Source: an uncultured Myxococcales bacterium (lineage in GTDB: Bacteria; Myxococcota_A; Polyangia; Palsa-1104; JAEUJZ01). Taken from it: a stretch of 32,181 nt of DNA. The notes below the pieces were generated by a model. The model was not told the DNA's origin. It was given only the letters and a program-made list of their open reading frames with translations, and made no database searches. The stretch spans positions 1 through 32,181 of the forward strand of contig CALMML010000006.1 in the NCBI GenBank assembly GCA_937868485.1. Direction: 5' to 3'. Each line of letters starts with the position of its first letter. Within the stretch, counting starts at the first letter, position 1. Both the position numbers and the translations under genes were made by a program. Positions 24,217-31,684 of the stretch are shown one piece after another.

Positions 24217-26463
24217 TCAGGCGGCAGGACGAGCAGATCCATCGGTCAGGTTGCGATAGCAGACCACACGGTTTCGACCTTGGTGCTTGGCGGCATAGAG
24301 CGCGGCGTCGGCATGCGCGATCAGCTCGGTGGTGCTACGACCATCGCCGGGAAACGTCGCCAGCCCGAGCGACAGCGTGCAGTGAAATGGACCTTTTTCC
24401 GACGACAGCGGCATTCGCTCGGCTTCTTGACGGATTCGCTCGGCCAAGAGCTGCGCGCCTTCCAGCTCTGTCGCTTCGAGCAAGATCGCAAACTCTTCCC
24501 CGCCATAACGCGCCGCGACATCGACCTTGCGCACCGTATCGCCGAGCAGCCGTCCAATCTGCCGCAGCACTTCGTCGCCGACCAAGTGACCGCGCGTGTC
24601 GTTGATCTTCTTGAAGTGGTCGATGTCACACAAGATGAGCGACAGCGTGCGTCCCTGACGATGGGCGCGCTCTCGCATCTCGTCGATCCGCTGCTGGAAC
24701 GTGCGTCGGTTATAAAGCCCAGTCAGTCCGTCGGTGGTGGCCAGCGCTTCGACCGCTTGATACATCCGTGCGTTGTCGAGCGAGACCGCGATCTGGTTGA
24801 CCAGCACCTTCAGCAGCGACTGACGCTCGGGGACGGAAGGATCACCTCTGCCCGCGACGACCAGCGTGCCGCGCGGCTTGTTGTGAAGCAGCAGCGGCAG
24901 CACCATCAGCCAGGCATAGCCTCGCAGCCGTGTGTGTTCGTCGAAGACTTGGGTATCCGAGCCGTGATCGCGCAGGATTCCACCGACGGGAAGAACCTGC
25001 TGATGACGAATCACCAGCGAGCACAAGCCTTCGTTGTCGGCAAAGCGCAGCGCCTTGAGCGGTCCACCGAGTGAAGCATCGCCGCTGACCGACAGAACCT
25101 GATGCTGACGCTGCTTGTCGTCGTATTCGGTCAGGGCTGCAAAGTCGAACGGACACAGCTTGGCGACGGCAGACAAGGCAGACTCGGCCACTTCTTCGGG
25201 TCGCAGCGCCGCCGATAGAAGTCCCGACGCATAGGCCAGGCTCTGGCTGGCATCGCGACCTTGCTCGACGGAACGAAACACGCGCTCTGACTGAATGCTG
25301 CGCAAGATGATCGGCACCGCCGCTCGCAGCGCTTCTTCGTCGTGATGAGCAAACGGATGACTCGGTGCTCCGTCGCGAGCAATGCGATCGACACACAGCG
25401 CTCCGCACAGCGCGCCTTCTTCAAACAGCGGCAACACCAGCGCCGCAGCACAGCGAATGCCTTCACCTTCTGCGACGGAATCGGGACGATCGTAATACGC
25501 AAGCTGCGCAAGCTTGGGCGCCGTCAGCGACAGCAGCGATCGCGTCTTTTTCACCGTGCCAAGCAGACCGGCGCTCGATGGAACCTGACGCAGCAGCATC
25601 AGCGGACTGTCCGTCGAAGCAGCCACCACTTCTAGCTTGCTATCGTCGCTGTTTTGCCACAGCACCGCGCAGGTTGTCAGCCCGAGCGCTTGCCGCAGCA
25701 GTCCCACCAGCGCGTCGAGGTTCTGACGAACCATCACCACCGCGCTGCGCAGGATCAGTCGCTCTGCGTCGCTGCGATCGATGTGCTCGGCGGTCTTGCG
25801 GCTGCCGTGCTCGGTCCACTCAGTCGTCGTCGCCACCAGCGAAGTTTCCGTCAGGTTTAAGCGAAACAGCTCGGCTTGTCGGCTCAGATCATCGATCGCA
25901 TCAGCGACGCGACGCTTGTGCTCGATCTGCTGACGGAGCAGCTCGCCGCGAAACACCGCTTCTCGCAGGCCCATAAACAGACCGAGCAGCACCAGCGAGC
26001 CAAACAGCTCACTTGGCGTGTGTTGTCCCGTCGCGTAGCGAAACAGACCTTCACACAAAAGCGCCAGCACCGACAGCCCGAGCAGCCGCAGTCCGCGATG
26101 AAATCCCAGCACCGCAGCGACGAGCGCATAGCGAATCACCGCCGCTTCGCCCCACAGTCCTGAAAGCCACTGCGCCAGCGCGTAACCGAGCACAAGCTGC
26201 GCGGCTCCCGTCGCAAGCTGCGCATCGGGAAGCTCGGACAGCGACAGCTTGATGCGACCAGGCCACATCCGATGTGTGAGCAGCCCACACAGCGCGACAA
26301 AGCAGACGCCGGCCAGCAGCCCGAGCGAGCCGGTGCCCAGCGTGCGAAATCGTCCGTCCGCCAAAAGCAGCAGCATCGTGCCGATAAGTCCCCACAGCGC
26401 CCACCACTTGATGCGACGTGTGACGATGCGTGCGATGTCGTGCAGCCACCTTTCGCCGAGCAT
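24217..26463 (-). CDS. Membrane diguanylate cyclase, TM-GAF-GAF-GGDEF
   Basis: 748 residues. Five or six hydrophobic helices (about 20-168) are followed by a helical linker and two GAF-like sensory domains (about 245-395 and 425-565). The C-terminal GGDEF domain (about 575-740) should make cyclic di-GMP from two GTP. Seen: TTDGLTGLYNRR (576-587), CDIDHFKKIND (612-622) with metal-binding Asp613, RYGGEEFAILL (652-662) with the active-site signature, and Arg645-x2-Asp648 five residues upstream, which is the allosteric I-site for product inhibition. All catalytic elements are intact. The ATG directly follows the ftsB stop (TAAATG on the minus strand), so it is very probably translated together with that division gene. 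The ligands of the GAF domains cannot be read from sequence. Confidence 0.95.
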   Translation of the reverse strand: MLGERWLHDIARIVTRRIKWWALWGLIGTMLLLLADGRFRTLGTGSLGLLAGVCFVALCGLLTHRMWPGRIKLSLSELPDAQLATGAAQLVLGYALAQWLSGLWGEAAVIRYALVAAVLGFHRGLRLLGLSVLALLCEGLFRYATGQHTPSELFGSLVLLGLFMGLREAVFRGELLRQQIEHKRRVADAIDDLSRQAELFRLNLTETSLVATTTEWTEHGSRKTAEHIDRSDAERLILRSAVVMVRQNLDALVGLLRQALGLTTCAVLWQNSDDSKLEVVAASTDSPLMLLRQVPSSAGLLGTVKKTRSLLSLTAPKLAQLAYYDRPDSVAEGEGIRCAAALVLPLFEEGALCGALCVDRIARDGAPSHPFAHHDEEALRAAVPIILRSIQSERVFRSVEQGRDASQSLAYASGLLSAALRPEEVAESALSAVAKLCPFDFAALTEYDDKQRQHQVLSVSGDASLGGPLKALRFADNEGLCSLVIRHQQVLPVGGILRDHGSDTQVFDEHTRLRGYAWLMVLPLLLHNKPRGTLVVAGRGDPSVPERQSLLKVLVNQIAVSLDNARMYQAVEALATTDGLTGLYNRRTFQQRIDEMRERAHRQGRTLSLILCDIDHFKKINDTRGHLVGDEVLRQIGRLLGDTVRKVDVAARYGGEEFAILLEATELEGAQLLAERIRQEAERMPLSSEKGPFHCTLSLGLATFPGDGRSTTELIAHADAALYAAKHQGRNRVVCYRNLTDGSARPAA

Positions 26464-26799
26464 TTACTCCACCTTAAACAGCAGCTCGTCGCTGTGGATC
26501 AGACCCAGCTCGTCACGCGCGACGCGCTCAATCTCGGTGTCGTCTTCTTGTACGCGCAGCAGCTGAAGCCGAAGCTCGTTGTTTTCCCGACGGAGCTTGT
26601 CGTTGCTTTCCATCAGCGAACCCAGCTCGCGACGGAGCTGAACGTGCTGCTGAAGACCGATGCGAACATAGAGCCGATACGGCACATATCCGACGAACGC
26701 AGCGACGGACAGTGCCGCCGCGATTCGCAAGGTCCAGACGGTGATCTGCCACGATGGACGGGCTCGTCGTACCGAGGTCGCGACATGTGTTGCGTACAT
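26464..26799 (-). CDS. ftsB: Cell-division protein of the FtsB/DivIC family
   Basis: 111 residues from the ATG at 26799. It was preferred over an upstream in-frame TTG at 26835 because AAGGA (plus-strand 26808-26812) lies 8 nt before it. Layout is typical for FtsB/DivIC: a short basic cytoplasmic tail (1-16), one transmembrane helix (about 18-40), a heptad-like coiled coil (about 45-88, LRRELGSLMESNDKLRREN) and the family ending ERVARDELGLIHSDELLFKV. The protein would join FtsL and FtsQ at the septum and help activate FtsW/FtsI. The gene ends exactly where the diguanylate cyclase gene begins. It lies 66 nt downstream of hutH. The symbol is by family, since single sequences do not separate FtsB from DivIC reliably. 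Confidence 0.88.
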   Translation of the reverse strand: MYATHVATSVRRARPSWQITVWTLRIAAALSVAAFVGYVPYRLYVRIGLQQHVQLRRELGSLMESNDKLRRENNELRLQLLRVQEDDTEIERVARDELGLIHSDELLFKVE

Positions 26800-26865
26800 T
26801 GTCTCGATCCTTGCGGGAGACGACGGCGATCTCAAATTTTTCGGCGAGCGCTCGGAGCAAGCGAG

Positions 26866-28473
26866 CTAGTGCAGCGGCAGGTGCTGACGGGCTGCAGCCA
26901 AGATCGATCCGTTTTCACAGAGCGTGCGAACGGCCTCGATCTCGACGTGAAGCGGACGATCGTGAATCAGCTCGGGCACCTTGGAACGGACCAGTCGAAA
27001 CACCGACGACAGCGCGTCCGCAGGCAGAAGCGGCGCACGCAGCGAGATGCCTTGCGTCGCACAGCACAGCTCAATCGCCAGCACGGTACGGACGTTTTCG
27101 ACGATGCGCTGGAGCTTGTCCGCCGCGTGAACGCCCATCGAGACGTGATCTTCTCGACCCGCCGACGACGGAATCGAATCGACCGACGCGGGATGCGCCA
27201 AGATCTTGTTTTCCGACACGAGCGCTGCCGCCGTCACTTGCCCGATCATGTAGCCGGAGTTGAGCCCACTTTCGCGGATCAAAAAGGCGGGCAGTCCCGA
27301 CGACAAGTGTGGGTTGACGAGCTGCTCGATGCGACGCTCGGAGATGTTGGCCAGCTCGGCGGTCGCAATCCCGGCAAAGTCGAGCGCGAGCGCCACCGGC
27401 TGACCGTGAAAGTTGCCACCGCTCACGATGTCGTAGCGCAGCGGCTCGCTTTCGTTCGTCGTGGGCTCGACGAAGATGAGCGGGTTGTCGGTCGCGCTGC
27501 GCGTCTCGCTGAGCAGCACGCTGTGCGCATAGCCAATTCCGTCGCGGGACGCGCCATGAACCTGCGGCATGCAGCGCAGTGAGTACGGATCTTGGACTTT
27601 TCCACAGTTGCGATGCGACGCGACGATCGGACTGTCGGTGAGCAGCTTTCGCAGGTTTTCGGCGGACAGCGACTGACCCGGCTGCGGACGGGCGGCGTGA
27701 ATGCGCGGATCAAACGCACGCGGCGTCCCGAGCAGCGCTTCCAGCGACATCGCACCGATGATGTCGGCCAGCGTACAAAGCTCCAGCGCGTCGGCAATCG
27801 CCAGCATGCCAATCGAGGTCATGCACTGCGTCCCGTTGATGAGCGCCAGTCCTTCTTTGGCGGCGAGCACAATCGGAGTGATGCCTTCGTCGTCGTGCGC
27901 TTGTGCGGCGGTCTTGCGCTGTGCCCGATCGCCGAGCCCGACCTGGACTTCGCCTTCCCCGATGACACCAAGGGTCAGGTGCGCGAGCGGGGCCAAGTCT
28001 CCCGATGCACCGACGGAGCCGCGACTGGGCACACAGGGATGAATCTGCCGGTTGAGCAGCTCACACAGGCGCTCTGCGACGAGCAGCCGCACACCACTGT
28101 GCCCGAGCGACAAGGTACAGGCGCGCAGCAGCAGCATCCCGCGCACCACCGGAATCGGCAGCAGCGGTCCGACGCCAGCCGCGTGGGAACGCACCAAGTT
28201 GTACTGCAGCTCGACGATCTGCTTGGCGGAGATGCGCACGTCGGCCAAAAAGCCAAAGCCGGTGTTGATGCCGTACGCGCTCGGGGCTGCGTCGCCGCCG
28301 CTGACTAGCTCATCGACGACGGCACGAGAGCGTGTAATGCGCTGCTTGGCGGCTTCCGACAGCACGACCTTGCGGCCACTTCGACAGATGTCGCGCATGG
28401 CTGCCAGATCGAGCACATCGTGGCCTATCTGAAACGGGGTTTCTTGGTCGCGAAGCGAGGTGACAATCGACAT
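26866..28473 (-). CDS. hutH: Histidine ammonia-lyase
   Basis: 535 residues, slightly longer than typical HutH (about 510). It deaminates L-histidine to urocanate without ATP, using a 4-methylidene-imidazole-5-one cofactor formed from Ala156-Ser157-Gly158 (GSVGASGDLAPLAHL). Also seen: YGINTGFG (67-74) with catalytic Tyr67, the substrate-pocket segment NLVRSHAAGVG (92-102), whose Ser-His favours histidine over tyrosine or phenylalanine, and VQDPYSLRCMPQVHGA. It is expected to be a cytosolic homotetramer. No hutU, hutI or hutG lies next to it, so the rest of histidine breakdown must be elsewhere or absent. It diverges from panB across a 156-nt control gap. A secondary-metabolism aminomutase is an alternative, but the motifs fit a lyase. 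Confidence 0.93.
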   Translation of the reverse strand: MSIVTSLRDQETPFQIGHDVLDLAAMRDICRSGRKVVLSEAAKQRITRSRAVVDELVSGGDAAPSAYGINTGFGFLADVRISAKQIVELQYNLVRSHAAGVGPLLPIPVVRGMLLLRACTLSLGHSGVRLLVAERLCELLNRQIHPCVPSRGSVGASGDLAPLAHLTLGVIGEGEVQVGLGDRAQRKTAAQAHDDEGITPIVLAAKEGLALINGTQCMTSIGMLAIADALELCTLADIIGAMSLEALLGTPRAFDPRIHAARPQPGQSLSAENLRKLLTDSPIVASHRNCGKVQDPYSLRCMPQVHGASRDGIGYAHSVLLSETRSATDNPLIFVEPTTNESEPLRYDIVSGGNFHGQPVALALDFAGIATAELANISERRIEQLVNPHLSSGLPAFLIRESGLNSGYMIGQVTAAALVSENKILAHPASVDSIPSSAGREDHVSMGVHAADKLQRIVENVRTVLAIELCCATQGISLRAPLLPADALSSVFRLVRSKVPELIHDRPLHVEIEAVRTLCENGSILAAARQHLPLH

Positions 28474-28615
28474 AGCGCGCTTCGTAGCACAGAAGATTCA
28501 TCATTTTCGCGGGTTCCCCCTTGCTCCGCCCCGGCAAGGTGTGGAATCGATCAAGGGGTCCGCTCATCATTGGCCCTAGCACGCCGCTTGGATCCTCTGG
28601 CAGGACCGAGACGGC

Positions 28616-28621
28616 AAGGAG
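28616..28621 (+). promoter_or_regulatory. Ribosome binding site fixing the panB start
   Basis: AAGGAG lies 8 nt before the ATG at 28630. The reading frame is open 70 codons further upstream, but homology to PanB begins only after this site. Confidence 0.7.
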
Positions 28622-28629
28622 TCCGGTTC

Positions 28630-29595
28630 ATGTCTGTTCACACCGCTCGTCGGAGCAAAGTCACTCACCTCGATTTGCGCAAGATGAAGGAGCAAGGCGA
28701 ACGCATTGCCATGCTCACTGCCTACGATTACAGCTTTGCGCGGCTGTGCGACCAAGCGGGTACCGATGTGCTGCTCGTCGGTGATTCGCTGGGAATGGTC
28801 ATTCAAGGCCAGAAAAACACGCTGCCTGTGACGATGGATCACATGATCTATCACTGTCAGGCGGTGGCGCGCGGGGTTGAAGCCGCGACGGGCCGAGCGA
28901 TGATCGTCGGTGACTTGCCGTTTATGTCGTATCAGTCGGGGCTCGACGAAGCGATGCGCAATGCCGGGCTGCTGCTCAAAGAAGGTCAGGCCGAAGCGGT
29001 CAAGCTCGAAGGTGGCGCCGAGTATGCCGAGCTGGTCAGTCGCTTGGTTCGCGTCGGAATTCCGGTGATGGGACACATTGGACTCACGCCGCAGTCGCTG
29101 CATGCGCTTGGTGGCTTCAAAGTCCAAGGTCGCGAAGATGCGGCGGCGCAGCGACTGAAAGCCGACGCCCTGGCGCTGGCGGAAGCGGGCTGCTTTTCGC
29201 TGGTGCTCGAAGGCATTCCGCAAGAGCTGGGCGCCGAGATCACCGAGTCTTTGTCGATTCCCACCATCGGGATTGGCGCCGGTCCCGAGTGCGACGGTCA
29301 AGTGCTGGTCCTCTACGATCTGCTCGGGATGAATGAAGAGTTTCGGCCTCGCTTTGTGAAGCGCTACGAAAACTTCGCGGTTCGCGTGCGCACGGCCATC
29401 GACAGCTACATCGGCGAAGTGCGCGGCGGTGAGTTTCCGGGTCCCGAGCACTCGTTTTCACGCGGCGAAAAGAGCAAGGACAAGCCACGCGCACTTGCCG
29501 TCGGTGGTGTCGTCGCAGAGTCGGAAGGAAGCCAGCTGGAAGCGGTCGGAGTCGGCTGCATTCCGCTGCGGCCCGTTTCGCAAAAGCCGCAGTAA
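28630..29595 (+). CDS. panB: 3-methyl-2-oxobutanoate hydroxymethyltransferase PanB
   Basis: 321 residues. It catalyses the first committed step of pantothenate (vitamin B5) synthesis, adding the hydroxymethyl group of 5,10-methylene-THF to alpha-ketoisovalerate to give ketopantoate. Seen: MLTAYDYSFARLCDQAG (28-44), LLVGDSLGMV (48-57), VGDLPFMSY (93-101), AVKLEGG (123-129), MGHIGLTPQS (147-156) and LVLEGIP (191-197). Probable Mg ligands are Asp52, Asp95 and Glu127, with catalytic base Glu194. About 50 residues after residue 270 (Pro/Ser/Lys-rich, then Val/Gly-rich) exceed the usual 264-280-residue length and match no domain I know. It is cytosolic. panC and panD are not nearby, and the divergent neighbour is hutH. 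Confidence 0.95.
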   Translation: MSVHTARRSKVTHLDLRKMKEQGERIAMLTAYDYSFARLCDQAGTDVLLVGDSLGMVIQGQKNTLPVTMDHMIYHCQAVARGVEAATGRAMIVGDLPFMSYQSGLDEAMRNAGLLLKEGQAEAVKLEGGAEYAELVSRLVRVGIPVMGHIGLTPQSLHALGGFKVQGREDAAAQRLKADALALAEAGCFSLVLEGIPQELGAEITESLSIPTIGIGAGPECDGQVLVLYDLLGMNEEFRPRFVKRYENFAVRVRTAIDSYIGEVRGGEFPGPEHSFSRGEKSKDKPRALAVGGVVAESEGSQLEAVGVGCIPLRPVSQKPQ

Positions 29596-29655
29596 GGCAG
29601 TGTCCCTCTCGCACGCCGAGTCTGGCATGATGAACGAGTAGGAGTGGAGGCTGTG

Positions 29656-30144
29656 ATGGCTGAAGAGACTTCGGTGCGCGAGCTGTCGACTGCGACCTTT
29701 GCGGAGTCGTTTGAAAAGCTGCTGCCCGCAATCACCGCAGAGTGGAGCGAGCTGGATCCAGGTGCGCTGTCAAAAACGAGCGGGGATCTGGACAAAGTGA
29801 TTGCGCTGATTGCCGAGCACACCGCGCACACCAAGACGCTGGTTCGGCGACAGCTGGACGAGCTGTGGCACGTTGTGATGGATCCGCCGCGTCGGCGGGC
29901 TCCTTCGACGGCTGGTCGTCGCAGTCACACCGCCGGTGCTCCGCTTCCCCAGACCGCCGATCTCCTGCTGCAAGAGCTGGAAGAGCGCACCGCACAGATC
30001 ATGCGAGAGATTCGCAACGGCGTGTTTACCGACACCCGCACCAAGGTCAAAGACAACCTGCTGTTTTCGCTGCTCGTGAGCATCGGGCTCGGCTTCATCA
30101 TCGGCGTGGTCTTTACCGGCTGGAACTTTCAGCGTGGAAAATAA
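29656..30144 (+). CDS. Small tail-anchored membrane protein, possibly YqjD/ElaB (DUF883)-like
   Basis: 162 residues from the ATG at 29656, chosen because GGAGG (29646-29650) lies 5 nt upstream. A GTG at 29644 is possible but overlaps that site. Residues 5-130 are polar and mostly helical (KLLPAITAEWSELD, LLLQELEERTAQIMREI) with a basic Arg/Pro patch at about 78-92. One transmembrane helix lies near the C-terminus (about 135-157, FSLLVSIGLGFIIGVVFTGW). This is the layout of YqjD/ElaB proteins, which in E. coli are C-tail-anchored and associate with ribosomes in stationary phase. The match is by architecture more than by residues. It overlaps the next gene by 11 nt, and that neighbour resembles YqjE, which strengthens the reading. 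Confidence 0.6.
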   Translation: MAEETSVRELSTATFAESFEKLLPAITAEWSELDPGALSKTSGDLDKVIALIAEHTAHTKTLVRRQLDELWHVVMDPPRRRAPSTAGRRSHTAGAPLPQTADLLLQELEERTAQIMREIRNGVFTDTRTKVKDNLLFSLLVSIGLGFIIGVVFTGWNFQRGK

Positions 30145-30562
30145 CCTGTCTCACGATCTGCACGACGTGACCGATCGCTTGCTGCGTGAGGACGACGACT
30201 ATCGTGCGCCGCGTGGTTCGGGATCGCGCCTTGTGCGGATTGTGCTGGGACTGTTTTCCGTTCACACCGAAGTCGCCAAGCAGGAGCTTTCCCGTGAGCA
30301 AGGACGGCTGCTGTCCGGTCTTCTGTCTCTGTTTATCGGACTGAGCTGTCTGTCGATGCTGATCCTGCTTCTGCAAGGGGTGGGAATCTGGTTCTGTCTT
30401 GCGCGGGGTCTGTCGCTCGGTCTGGCGCTGCTCATCATGGCGGGTGTGGATCTGCTGCTCGGGGGACTGTTTCTGCTGCTGGCTCGACGGGCGCTGTCCA
30501 GGCCGCTGCTTCCTGAGACGCGCGCGCTGGTTCGACGCACCATCACGGCGATCCTGCCGTAA
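30134..30562 (+). CDS. Holin-X/YqjE-like membrane protein
   Basis: 142 residues from a GTG start that overlaps the previous gene by 11 nt. Two long hydrophobic helices (about 54-77 and 83-113) are joined by a very short turn. An amphipathic helix precedes them (LFSVHTEVAKQELSREQGRLLSG), and the basic tail contains PETRALVRRTITAI. This matches the general plan of the phage-holin-3_6/YqjE family, commonly found beside YqjD/DUF883 genes in bacterial chromosomes. Despite the family name there is no phage context here, and a stress-related envelope role is more likely. The function is not established. The assignment rests on topology, length and neighbour. Confidence 0.65.
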   Translation: MENNLSHDLHDVTDRLLREDDDYRAPRGSGSRLVRIVLGLFSVHTEVAKQELSREQGRLLSGLLSLFIGLSCLSMLILLLQGVGIWFCLARGLSLGLALLIMAGVDLLLGGLFLLLARRALSRPLLPETRALVRRTITAILP

Positions 30563-30570
30563 CGCAACCG

Positions 30571-31626
30571 ATGCCTTGCTTTCGCCGATTCCTGTGGGCT
30601 GCGTGCTGTCTGCTTCCGCTGCCGCTTTCGCTCCTTTTGGGCTGTCACGGACAGGTGGCTCCGTCGGATTCTTTGACACAAAAAGAGGCAGATCAAATGC
30701 CTCATATTGCAGATCGTGAACCCGCTGCTTCCGCGAAGTCAGCGTCCACAACACAAGGAATCAGCCTGGCTTCTGTGTCAGGTACGTGGGACTGGCTGCA
30801 CAAGAGCGAGTCGCAGCAAGGCGATCTGCGCATCGAGCAAGAGGAGTGGCAGCTGTCCCAAAAAGGACGGAAGCTAAGCGGTCACTATCTGCGACAAGTG
30901 ACGATGCTATCGCGCGATCAGAAGCCGTATCGCTGCAACGGAATGCTCGGCTTTGTGGTGACATCGCGCGTGCAAGTGGACGGTCAGCGCATCGGCGATC
31001 AGATCGATCTGCGAGAGCTGTCTGTGGAAAAGGAGCAGAGTCCGTGTGACGATACGATTCCGCCGCTGCGGAGCTATCAAGGACTGCTGCAAGGGGATCG
31101 CTTGCTGCTTCAGTTTCCAGGTGGTTCGGAGCAGCTTGTTTATCGAACGTCGGAGCGGGTGGTGTCTCCTCTGACTCCGATGGAAGGGGGCGGGCGCGAA
31201 GTGCTCACCGATGCAGAGCGGAACCTCGGCGGAGTCTGGGACTGGCAGACCGAAGCGAAGGTTTCCACCGACGGAGAAGGCGATCTTCACAGCGAAAAGG
31301 AAGAGTGGCATCTGGTCGATCTGGACGGCAAGCTCGCGGGCTACTTTGATCGGGTGGTCGAGCGTCGCAGGCTGCGCGGTGTGTTTCCGTGTACCGGATC
31401 GCAGGTGATGCGATCGCAGACGCGCTACACGCTGCGTGGACGACGGACTGGCGAACAGCTCTTCCTAAACGAAGTGGACTACAAGAGCGAGCCGAGTCCG
31501 TGCGAAAACGGCGGACGCAGGCTGGATTCCTATCGCGGTACGCTGCTTCCTTTGGGCCAGCTTCTTTTGGAATGGAGCGGCGGACAGCAGATCCTGCGGA
31601 GACGATCGAGCGAGCGAAAGCCGTAA
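30571..31626 (+). CDS. Lipoprotein with a duplicated GxW-type beta domain
   Basis: 351 residues. The signal ends LLLGC, so Cys25 is the lipidation site. Residues 37-46 are encoded by a 27-nt palindromic element also found at 13444-13603. After the linker, two related domains follow (about 69-195 and 219-347). Each begins GTWDW or GVWDW, continues with an EEW motif (EEWQL, EEWHL) and KLSGHY or KLAGYF, then carries a Cys pair (Cys122/Cys159 and Cys274/Cys311) and SYQGLL or SYRGTL, ending LLLQFPGG or LLLEWSGG. The leading Gly-x-Trp and the strand-rich pattern recall lipocalin or avidin-like barrels, but this is only a resemblance. It starts 8 nt after the YqjE-like gene, so co-transcription is likely. 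No known family is recognised. Confidence 0.85.
   Translation: MPCFRRFLWAACCLLPLPLSLLLGCHGQVAPSDSLTQKEADQMPHIADREPAASAKSASTTQGISLASVSGTWDWLHKSESQQGDLRIEQEEWQLSQKGRKLSGHYLRQVTMLSRDQKPYRCNGMLGFVVTSRVQVDGQRIGDQIDLRELSVEKEQSPCDDTIPPLRSYQGLLQGDRLLLQFPGGSEQLVYRTSERVVSPLTPMEGGGREVLTDAERNLGGVWDWQTEAKVSTDGEGDLHSEKEEWHLVDLDGKLAGYFDRVVERRRLRGVFPCTGSQVMRSQTRYTLRGRRTGEQLFLNEVDYKSEPSPCENGGRRLDSYRGTLLPLGQLLLEWSGGQQILRRRSSERKP
30681..30707 (+). repeat. 27-nt palindromic element, copy 4, inside a coding sequence
   Basis: Matches copies 1 and 2 at 23 of 27 positions, with a perfect core stem GAGGCA (30685-30690) and TGCCTC (30698-30703) around loop GATCAAA. It lies in frame in the linker of the lipoprotein, downstream of the lipidation Cys, and adds no stop codon. 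Confidence 0.7.
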
Positions 31627-31672
31627 ATCAGCACGCGGACAAAGTAACGCTGTTGCTTTGCGGTGCGATTTT

Positions 31673-31678
31673 TATAAT
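31673..31678 (+). promoter_or_regulatory. Consensus -10 box just before a start codon
   Basis: TATAAT ends 6 nt before the ATG at 31685, so a start site at the usual distance would fall on or near the ATG and give a leaderless mRNA. The best -35 candidate, TTGCTT (31653-31658), is only 14 nt upstream, which is short. No Shine-Dalgarno sequence is visible. Confidence 0.3.
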
Positions 31679-31684
31679 CGCGCC

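Noticed and set aside
26272-27582. Plus-strand open frame across ftsB and hutH
   Set aside because: It runs antisense to two well-supported genes with conserved motifs and itself shows only Arg/Gln-rich low-complexity sequence.
30134-30562. Phage remnant suggested by the holin-like family name
   Set aside because: No other phage gene nearby, and this family is common as a chromosomal YqjE-type protein next to a YqjD-like gene, as here.
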